DNA of 7,927 nt. Origin: an uncultured Planctomycetaceae bacterium. Its GTDB lineage: Bacteria; Planctomycetota; Planctomycetia; Planctomycetales; Planctomycetaceae. Both the position numbers and the translations under genes were made by a program. This document shows positions 1 through 5,434 of this stretch, one piece after another. Below the pieces are notes generated by a model. It had not been told where the DNA came from and made no database searches. It saw nothing but the letters and a program-made list of their open reading frames with translations. How positions within the stretch are numbered: the stretch's first letter is position 1; every line of letters starts with the position of its first letter. The stretch covers positions 1 through 7,927 of the forward strand of contig CAIJTL010000121.1 of the NCBI GenBank assembly GCA_903823545.1, read 5' to 3'.

Positions 1-1007
1 CACAGATTCACGCGGTTGACATGAATCCGAGCCAGAACGCATTGCTCGAATTGAAACTCGCTGGGATCCGAAGTTTGCAGTACGACGACTTTTTCCAGAT
101 GTTCGGTCGCGGTCGAATCGCGAATGTGAATGCGTTGTATGGCGACAAACTCCGGACTCACTTGTCACCGAACTCCCAAACTTATTGGGATCAGCACATC
201 GAATTCTTCTCCGGAGAGAAACGTCAGTCGTTCTATTTTCGGGGGAGTTCTGGTTGGTTCGCGTGGATGGTCAACGCATACATCGACCGCGTTGTGCGAG
301 TCCGTGACAGCGTCGATGCGATCCTACAAGCTGATACGATCAGCGAACAATTCGCGATTTACGAAGCTCGTCTGCGGCCTGTTTTCTGGACGAGATTTCT
401 CCGCTGGATGATTGGCCGAGACACGACTTTGTCACTCGTCGGTGTGCCACGTCCACAACGCGAACAGGTCGAACGTTTTTACTCCGGCGGGATCGCGAAA
501 TTCGTTGAAGACAGTATCGAAACGGTCTTCAGCCGACTTTCGTTGCGAGACAATTATTTCTGGCGCGTTTATCTCACGGGGGAATACTCGCCCGATTGCT
601 GCCCCGAATATCTGCGAGAAGAAAACTTTGTTCGTCTCCAAAATGGATTGGTCGATCGCATCAGTACGCACACGGCATCGGTGACGCAATTCCTGAATGA
701 GCAAACGCAGCCGATCTCGCGATTTGTGCTGTTGGATCACATGGATTGGCTCAGCACTTCGTCGCAGAACTTGTTGGCCGAAGAATGGCAGGCCGTTGTC
801 GACCACGCCGCTGCTGATGCTCGAATCATTTGGCGGAGTGGTGGTTTGCAAACGGATTTCGTGGATCGAGTACGCGTACGTCGGAACGGCCAAGAGTGCG
901 AAGTGTCGGAGTTACTGCATTATCAGCGTGGACTCGCCGAACGACTTCATGCTTACGACCGAGTCCACACCTACGGCAGTTTCCACATCGCGCATATGGC
1001 AACGTGA
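1..1007 (+). CDS. btaA: BtaA, S-adenosylmethionine:diacylglycerol 3-amino-3-carboxypropyltransferase (5' partial)
   Basis: First enzyme of betaine-lipid synthesis. It transfers the 3-amino-3-carboxypropyl group of S-adenosylmethionine to the free hydroxyl of diacylglycerol, giving diacylglycerylhomoserine at the membrane. Recognition rests on DUF3419/BtaA hallmarks. Numbering from the ATG at 21, these are the D-x-N-P-x-Q nucleotide-binding motif (Asp encoded at 18-20, then residues 1-5), the FVLLDHMDWL block at 235-244, the ARIIWRSGG strand at 267-275, and a C-terminal DRVHTYGSFHIA block at 313-324. There is no signal peptide or clear membrane segment. The frame is open from base 3 through the ATG at 21, giving QIHAVD before it. 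That ATG lies inside the SAM motif and has no Shine-Dalgarno sequence, so the real start is left of the window. Roughly the first 60-90 residues are missing, judged from the usual family length of about 380-420. btaB follows 117 bases downstream on the same strand, which strongly supports the call. Confidence 0.9.
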   Translation, partial: QIHAVDMNPSQNALLELKLAGIRSLQYDDFFQMFGRGRIANVNALYGDKLRTHLSPNSQTYWDQHIEFFSGEKRQSFYFRGSSGWFAWMVNAYIDRVVRVRDSVDAILQADTISEQFAIYEARLRPVFWTRFLRWMIGRDTTLSLVGVPRPQREQVERFYSGGIAKFVEDSIETVFSRLSLRDNYFWRVYLTGEYSPDCCPEYLREENFVRLQNGLVDRISTHTASVTQFLNEQTQPISRFVLLDHMDWLSTSSQNLLAEEWQAVVDHAAADARIIWRSGGLQTDFVDRVRVRRNGQECEVSELLHYQRGLAERLHAYDRVHTYGSFHIAHMAT

Positions 1008-1014
1008 TGTTCCT

Positions 1015-1077
1015 TAGGGCGGGCACTCTTGCCCGTCGTGTTTCGAGATAAACCGGCGGGGAAAAGTGCCCGCCCTA
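1015..1077. repeat. Imperfect palindrome (REP/MITE-like) between btaA and btaB
   Basis: The 13-base arms TAGGGCGGGCACT (1015-1027) and AGTGCCCGCCCTA (1065-1077) are exact reverse complements. Pairing continues inward to 1038/1054 with two mismatches (1028/1064 and 1031/1061) and one G-T wobble (1036/1056). This gives a 24-position stem around a 15-base loop. No T-run follows, so it is not a standard intrinsic terminator. From memory, not checked, GGGCGGGCACTCTTGCCCG-type palindromes are scattered between genes in several planctomycete genomes. This one could be a member of that non-autonomous dispersed family. In the transcript it would form a strong hairpin that may affect mRNA processing or the btaA:btaB expression ratio. 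Confidence 0.8.
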
Positions 1078-1107
1078 CGACTCTGATAGATCAACTTTGC
1101 AATCCAC

Positions 1108-1114
1108 GGAAAGG
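1108..1114 (+). promoter_or_regulatory. Ribosome binding site of btaB
   Basis: GGAAAGG lies 10 bases before the ATG at 1125. It decides between this start and an in-frame upstream ATG at 1029. The upstream choice would translate half of the palindromic repeat into a 32-residue extension with no family resemblance. Confidence 0.5.
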
Positions 1115-1124
1115 TCCATTGATC

Positions 1125-1856
1125 ATGAGCACGATGGCTGATCTACGAGTCTTGTATCGTTTGGCAGTCGCTCCGGTTCGAGGGAGAACTCACGCCGAGC
1201 GAATGGAAAGTTTTTACGGCGTGCAAGCGAACGACTACGACAGCTTTCGTGAGCGACTACTGCCGGGGCGTCAGTATTTATGCGAACAATTGCCGCTTCG
1301 AGAGGGGGCCGTGTGGGTCGATCTCGGTGGCGGGACTGGAGCCAATCTAGAATTCGTCCGCGATTGGATTCCGCGATTAGCGAAAGTTTATGTCGTAGAT
1401 TTGTCATCTTCGTTGTTGGAGGTTGCTCGCGAACGGAGCGAAAAGTACGGCTGGTCGAATGTGGAAACAGTCGTGGCCGATGCGACTCGCTTTGAACCAC
1501 CAGAATCAGCCGACATCGTGACCTGTTCGTATAGCCTGACGATGATCCCTGATTGGTTTGCAGCGATCGAGCATGCAAATCGTTTCCTGAAGCCCGGAGG
1601 GACGTTCGGAGCGGTCGATTTCTATGTCTCTCGAAAACATCCGGAGCCGGGATACGAGAGGCATTCGTGGTTCACACGAACGCTGTGGCCAACATGGTTC
1701 GCGTTTGACAACGTGCATCTCAGCCCCGATCACGTCCGTTTTTTGCACCGCACGTTTCAATGTCAGCGGTTTCTCGAAAGCCGCACACGACTGCCGTACG
1801 TGCCGTTTGTTCGAGCACCGTGGTACTCGTTTCTCGGGCGAAAACGCGAGGAATAG
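1125..1856 (+). CDS. btaB: BtaB, SAM-dependent N-methyltransferase of betaine-lipid (DGTS) synthesis
   Basis: Second enzyme of the DGTS pathway. It transfers three methyl groups from S-adenosylmethionine to the amino group of diacylglycerylhomoserine. The 243-residue product is a class I Rossmann methyltransferase. Motif I is VWVDLGGGTG at 63-72, the ribose-binding acid is D92 in VVDLSSS, an acidic adenine-contact loop lies at 118-123 (ADATRF), a motif IV-like YSLTMIPDW lies at 136-144, and the LKPGG turn is at 155-159. The aromatic- and basic-rich C-terminal third (Trp, Phe, Arg) may face the membrane; this is inference. Length is close to other BtaB proteins (about 210-240). The ATG at 1125 is chosen because GGAAAGG lies 10 bases upstream and because a longer reading would run through the repeat; an ATG at 1134 is an alternative. 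By sequence alone it could be any small-molecule or lipid methyltransferase, and the tight placement after btaA gives the specific assignment. In several proteobacteria DGTS genes are induced by phosphate starvation through PhoB. The promoter is outside this window, so that cannot be tested here. Confidence 0.85.
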   Translation: MSTMADLRVLYRLAVAPVRGRTHAERMESFYGVQANDYDSFRERLLPGRQYLCEQLPLREGAVWVDLGGGTGANLEFVRDWIPRLAKVYVVDLSSSLLEVARERSEKYGWSNVETVVADATRFEPPESADIVTCSYSLTMIPDWFAAIEHANRFLKPGGTFGAVDFYVSRKHPEPGYERHSWFTRTLWPTWFAFDNVHLSPDHVRFLHRTFQCQRFLESRTRLPYVPFVRAPWYSFLGRKREE

Positions 1857-2065
1857 AAAACTTGCCACGGTCGACTCGACGGTGAAGAAACGCCAGTCAT
1901 ACGGAGCATTTTCTAAACAGCAGCGATCCACGGTCGTTGTCATTCACAAACATTTCATGAGGCACACGTCGAAAGTTTGCGACGCTCGACCAACATAAGA
2001 TTGGCGTAGAGTCAACTTGGTCAATCTGGTTCCCCCGGGGACAGCTCCTCTCGGACAAAAGCAAC
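1857..2065. other. Intergenic region between btaB and the hybrid kinase gene
   Basis: This 209-base gap has no credible gene. It contains an 11-base dyad GTCGACTCGAC (1870-1880) and a short direct repeat CCACGGTCG (1865-1873 and 1928-1936). It also has a weak hairpin with arms CGTCG (1967-1971) and CGACG (1980-1984) that lacks a T-run. A GC-rich dyad centred at 2035 (2026-2044, CTG...CAG ends, CCCCCGGGG core) lies just before the kinase start. No clear terminator for btaB and no convincing -35/-10 pair for the kinase gene were found. A kinase promoter must nevertheless lie here if that gene is transcribed separately. Confidence 0.5.
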
Positions 2066-4315
2066 ATGATCGACACGACGGATGTGATCGAGGCGGGCTG
2101 TCCCCTTTTTGCTGCTCAGCCGGAGCGAGCGGATCGAAACGATCGTCTCGGCAACGACGAACTTCGATCGCTCTTTGAACCGCCGCCGAGCACGCTCACT
2201 TTGAAGCAACTCACGACGCATGACTTTCGAGTCTCGTCAGTAACACGTTCGTCAGCCGTTGCTCGAGCATTCGATCAGCGTCCTGATCTTCCGGGAGTTC
2301 TGATCTGTGAAGAAGACGAACTGCTCGGCGTCGTGTCGCGGACTCAGTTTCAAGAGCAATTGAGTCATCCGTTCGGAGTTGAGTTATTCCTGCAACGACC
2401 GATTTCCGACTTGCTGGATCAACTCGACGGCGACTTGTTGGTTTTGCCCGCCGATTGTGGAATCGCAGAGGCGACGCAGTTTGCATTAGGCCGTCCGACG
2501 CGAGCGGTTTATGAGCCGCTCGCAGTGGATGATAACGGTCGCTTTGCGTTGCTCGACATTCACACGTTGCTGTTGGCTCAGACTCGTTTGCTGGTCGAAG
2601 CGAACGAGACCATTCAACAACAAAAAGAAGAAGCCGAAGCGGCCAATCGTGCGAAGAGTCAGTTCTTGGCGAACATGAGTCATGAGATTCGGACGCCGTT
2701 GACCGCCATTTTGGGTTTCGCCGAAAACTTGCTCGACACCAGCCAGGCCGAGGCCGAACGTCGCTCAGCAGCAGAGACGATTCACCGTAACGGCGAACAT
2801 CTTCTGCATGTGATCAACGACATTCTCGATCTCTCAAAGATCGAAGCGGGACGGCTTGACGTTGAACTGATCCCTGTTTCGCCCGTGCATCTCATCGCTG
2901 AGATCATGTCAGTGATGAGAGTACGTGCGGATGCAAAGCAACTGCCGCTCGTGCTGAAATATCTCAGTCCGATGCCGGATCACGTCAGAACCGATCCGAC
3001 TCGTCTGCGTCAGATTTTGATCAACTTGATCGGCAACGCGATTAAATTCACGGCGGAGGGTCGGGTCGAATTGCATGTCGAGTGCATTCAGAGCAGCGGT
3101 CCCGGCGATGTCGCCCGGCTGCGACTATCGATCATCGACACGGGCATCGGTCTGTCAGACGAGCAGATGCAAAAACTCTTTCAGCCGTTCATGCAGGCGG
3201 ATGGTTCGACGACGCGACGTTTCGGTGGTACGGGCTTGGGCCTGTCCATCAGCCGCCGACTCGCTCGAATGCTGGGGGGTGACGTGACTGTTTCAAGCCA
3301 GCCGGGCCGAGGCAGCACGTTTGTTGTTGTGCTCCAAACCGGGCCATTGAATGATGCGACTTGGTGCCAAGATCCGAGCGAGGCGATCACGCCTCTGTCT
3401 GGACGCGAATTGAATAGTCCCGTTCAAGACTTTCACTTGCCGTGTCGCATCCTGCTCGCGGAAGACAGTCCCGACAATCAACGGTTGATCTCGGCGCTGC
3501 TGAAAAAGAGTGGCGTGGACGTAGTGCTGGCTGATAACGGCGAACTGGCCGTGTCGCTAGTTTGGCAAGAGTTTCGTCACGGACATCCGTTTGATGTCGT
3601 GCTGATGGATATGCAGATGCCGGTGCTCGACGGTTACTCGGCTACGAGAAAATTACGCTCGATGGGCTATCTGGAACCGATTGTCGCGCTCACCGCGAAT
3701 GCGATGCGTGGCGATCGTCAGCAGTGCCTGGATGCTGGCTGCGATGACTATGCAACGAAACCGATTCAGCGGCTGGAGTTGTTGCGGACGATCGCCAGCT
3801 TTTTGCCAGTTCGCGCAGAGTGTGGGCCGAATTCCGTCGACACCTCAGAACACGTTGCTGATCCATCACCAATCGCGGAGGCGTCAACGACCGGCGATCT
3901 TGTTGAAGACGATCATGAGGCAAACATTGACGTAAGCCTCATCCTGACGAACAAAACACAAGCACTCGAATGGATGAACGGCGACCACGAACTTTTCGCA
4001 GAAATCGTGCAGCTTGTCCGCGAACAATTGCCGACGATCCGCCGCGAACTCAATACGGCAACGGATGCCCGTGATGCCTCCAAATTGCGACGGATCGCAC
4101 ACACGTTGAAGAGTTCCGCAGACAACATCGGTGCGGTTCCTTGCGCGATCGTCGCCAACAAAGTTGAGCAACTGGCCAAAGACGAGCAGTGGGATGATCT
4201 GCCGGTCGCTCTGCTCAAACTGCACGCGGACGTCAATTCCTTAGAAACAGCCCTGATGACATGGATGAAACAAGAGGAACGAGCAGCACGTGGCCGTGGG
4301 CCTTCCCGTAACTGA
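2066..4315 (+). CDS. Soluble hybrid histidine kinase: CBS-like pair, HisKA, HATPase_c, receiver, HPt
   Basis: Multi-step phosphorelay sensor of 749 residues with no signal peptide or membrane segment, so probably cytoplasmic. Residues 48-175 read as a degenerate pair of CBS-like modules (PGVLICEEDELLGVVSR at 75-91; AVDDNGRFALLDIHTLLLAQ at 153-172) and are probably the signal input. A coiled coil spans about 176-203. HisKA carries the H-box MSHEIRTPL with phosphorylatable H206. HATPase_c has the N-box with N320 and N324, the G1 box DTGIGL (358-363), the F-box around FQPF (372-375) and the G2 box GGTGLGL (387-393). The receiver (460-580) keeps E466/D467, phosphoacceptor D515, T543 and K565. After a linker, the HPt domain (about 625-735) has H679 in HTLKSS. 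All catalytic residues are present, so a full H206-D515-H679 relay is expected. The start is the first ATG in the frame, although the frame is open further upstream without a start codon. The ribosome-binding site is weak (CGGAC about 9 bases before). The ligand sensed is unknown. The response regulator gene 68 bases downstream is the natural phosphate acceptor. Confidence 0.93.
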   Translation: MIDTTDVIEAGCPLFAAQPERADRNDRLGNDELRSLFEPPPSTLTLKQLTTHDFRVSSVTRSSAVARAFDQRPDLPGVLICEEDELLGVVSRTQFQEQLSHPFGVELFLQRPISDLLDQLDGDLLVLPADCGIAEATQFALGRPTRAVYEPLAVDDNGRFALLDIHTLLLAQTRLLVEANETIQQQKEEAEAANRAKSQFLANMSHEIRTPLTAILGFAENLLDTSQAEAERRSAAETIHRNGEHLLHVINDILDLSKIEAGRLDVELIPVSPVHLIAEIMSVMRVRADAKQLPLVLKYLSPMPDHVRTDPTRLRQILINLIGNAIKFTAEGRVELHVECIQSSGPGDVARLRLSIIDTGIGLSDEQMQKLFQPFMQADGSTTRRFGGTGLGLSISRRLARMLGGDVTVSSQPGRGSTFVVVLQTGPLNDATWCQDPSEAITPLSGRELNSPVQDFHLPCRILLAEDSPDNQRLISALLKKSGVDVVLADNGELAVSLVWQEFRHGHPFDVVLMDMQMPVLDGYSATRKLRSMGYLEPIVALTANAMRGDRQQCLDAGCDDYATKPIQRLELLRTIASFLPVRAECGPNSVDTSEHVADPSPIAEASTTGDLVEDDHEANIDVSLILTNKTQALEWMNGDHELFAEIVQLVREQLPTIRRELNTATDARDASKLRRIAHTLKSSADNIGAVPCAIVANKVEQLAKDEQWDDLPVALLKLHADVNSLETALMTWMKQEERAARGRGPSRN

Positions 4316-4327
4316 CCGCGGCCTCCC

Positions 4328-4356
4328 GGAACGTGATGTCTCGTTCCTCTTTTTTT
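4328..4356 (+). terminator. Intrinsic terminator after the hybrid kinase gene
   Basis: The stem GGAACG (4328-4333) pairs with CGTTCC (4342-4347) around an 8-base loop. It is followed directly by TCTTTTTTT (4348-4356). It lies 12 bases after the kinase stop codon and 27 bases before the next start codon. The stem is short (6 bp), so termination may be partial and allow some readthrough into the response regulator gene. Confidence 0.75.
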
Positions 4357-4371
4357 CAACAGACCTACTTT

Positions 4372-4377
4372 GGAGAG
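4372..4377 (+). promoter_or_regulatory. Ribosome binding site of the REC-HATPase gene
   Basis: GGAGAG lies 6 bases before the ATG at 4384. It fixes this as the start over an in-frame GTG at 4333, which would lie within the terminator stem and translate the T-run. Confidence 0.75.
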
Positions 4378-4383
4378 ATTGCA

Positions 4384-5355
4384 ATGCCTCGCTTTCTGGT
4401 CGTCGATGATTCTGCCGTTGATCGAACTCTGGCTGGTGGCGCATTGGATAAGTTGGATAACGCTGAGATTCATTTTGCCGATGACGGCCAAACGGCGCTG
4501 GATCAAGTCGCGCTGCTCAATCCAGACATGGTCGTTACCGACATTCACATGCCCAAATTCGACGGCCTGCAATTGCTTCAGGAACTCACTCGCAGATTTC
4601 CCCACTTGCCGGTGGTCATGATGACCGCGCAAGGAAGCGAGGACTTGGTGATTCAGGCCCTTGAACTTGCCGCAGCAGGATATGTCCCGAAGAGACGTCT
4701 TACTCAAGAGTTGGCCTCTACCGCCGAGCGCATTTTGTCGAACGCATTCAGTGACCGACAACAATCTCGCGTTGATCAACGACTCAAGCACCAAAAGGCT
4801 ATGTTCATTTTAGAGAACGACGTGACGCTGCTGGTGTCGCTTTCAAAGCAGCTTCGAGAAGTGGTCCATACGATTTGGCAATGCGATTCCGTGCCGATCA
4901 TGCGCATCGGCATGGCCCTCGAAGAGGCGCTGATCAATGCATGCTATCACGGCAATCTGGAGCTTGATTCAAAACTACGTGACGACGACGAAGAGCAATA
5001 TCAACTGCTACTACGGCAGCGCGTTCACGAGAGTCCGTACTCGCAGCGCCGAATTACTGTCTCTTATGAATGCACCGACCGTTTCTTCCGTTGCGTGATT
5101 CGAGATGAAGGCCGAGGCTTCAATCCGGAGCTGTTGCCTGACCCGTTCTCGTCGGAATCGTTAACGCGTCCCTGCGGTCGCGGACTAACGCTCATTCGAG
5201 CTTTTGCCGATGAGGTCACCTTCAACGATCACGGTAACGAGATCACACTCTTGATTCGCTGTCCTTTAGAAAAGCGGATAGCGGGATCATCCTCACGTGC
5301 CAGCGATCTGATGAGACCTCGCCCTGAACGATCGACATTTCAGAAGTCTGGATGA
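4384..5355 (+). CDS. Response regulator with anti-sigma-type (RsbW/SpoIIAB-like) HATPase output
   Basis: This 323-residue protein has a receiver domain (1-120) and a GHKL ATPase domain (about 140-295). The receiver keeps D8/D9, phosphoacceptor D53 in VVTDIHMP, T81 and K103. The ATPase has ALEEALINACYHGN at 178-191. Its E181 and N185 fit the ExxxN box of SpoIIAB/RsbW kinases. The ATP-lid motifs DEGRGF (241-246) and CGRGL (264-268) follow. A charged insert at about 192-222 (LRDDDEEQYQ...) separates the N-box from the next strand. There is no H-box, so it is not a histidine kinase. In the family such domains bind sigma factors or phosphorylate serine on anti-anti-sigma proteins, and here phosphorylation of D53 would gate that activity (inference). 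No sigma factor or STAS partner lies in the window. The upstream hybrid kinase, with its HPt domain, is the likely phosphodonor. The tail (300-323) is basic and probably disordered. The start is set by GGAGAG 6 bases upstream. Confidence 0.88.
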   Translation: MPRFLVVDDSAVDRTLAGGALDKLDNAEIHFADDGQTALDQVALLNPDMVVTDIHMPKFDGLQLLQELTRRFPHLPVVMMTAQGSEDLVIQALELAAAGYVPKRRLTQELASTAERILSNAFSDRQQSRVDQRLKHQKAMFILENDVTLLVSLSKQLREVVHTIWQCDSVPIMRIGMALEEALINACYHGNLELDSKLRDDDEEQYQLLLRQRVHESPYSQRRITVSYECTDRFFRCVIRDEGRGFNPELLPDPFSSESLTRPCGRGLTLIRAFADEVTFNDHGNEITLLIRCPLEKRIAGSSSRASDLMRPRPERSTFQKSG

Positions 5356-5434
5356 TTTCTGCCACTACCAACTCGCTTAGTTCGGTGTGTCACGAAGAAA
5401 CGACCTTTGGAATTCCGAATCACTCCGTCAAACG

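Noticed and set aside
1029..1124. N-terminal extension of BtaB from the ATG at 1029
   Set aside because: It would translate the right part of the palindromic repeat into 32 residues without family likeness, and a better ribosome-binding site precedes the ATG at 1125.
1977..2002. Possible sigma70 promoter (TTGCGA ... TAAGAT) before the kinase gene
   Set aside because: The spacing between the two boxes is only about 13 bases and neither box is a strong match.
4333..4383. Upstream GTG start for the response regulator
   Set aside because: The GTG lies at the base of the terminator stem and the extension translates the T-run; GGAGAG 6 bases before 4384 sets the start.
3913..4794. Open reading frame of 293 codons on the - strand across the kinase-regulator junction
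   Set aside because: It is antisense to two genes with intact catalytic motifs and crosses the terminator; the product is rich in Ser, Arg and Cys with no recognisable domain.
5356..5434. Possible bidirectional terminator between the convergent regulator and purL genes
   Set aside because: The only dyad seen is a loopless palindrome around GGAATTCC (5409-5416) with no T-run on either side, so no intrinsic terminator can be supported.
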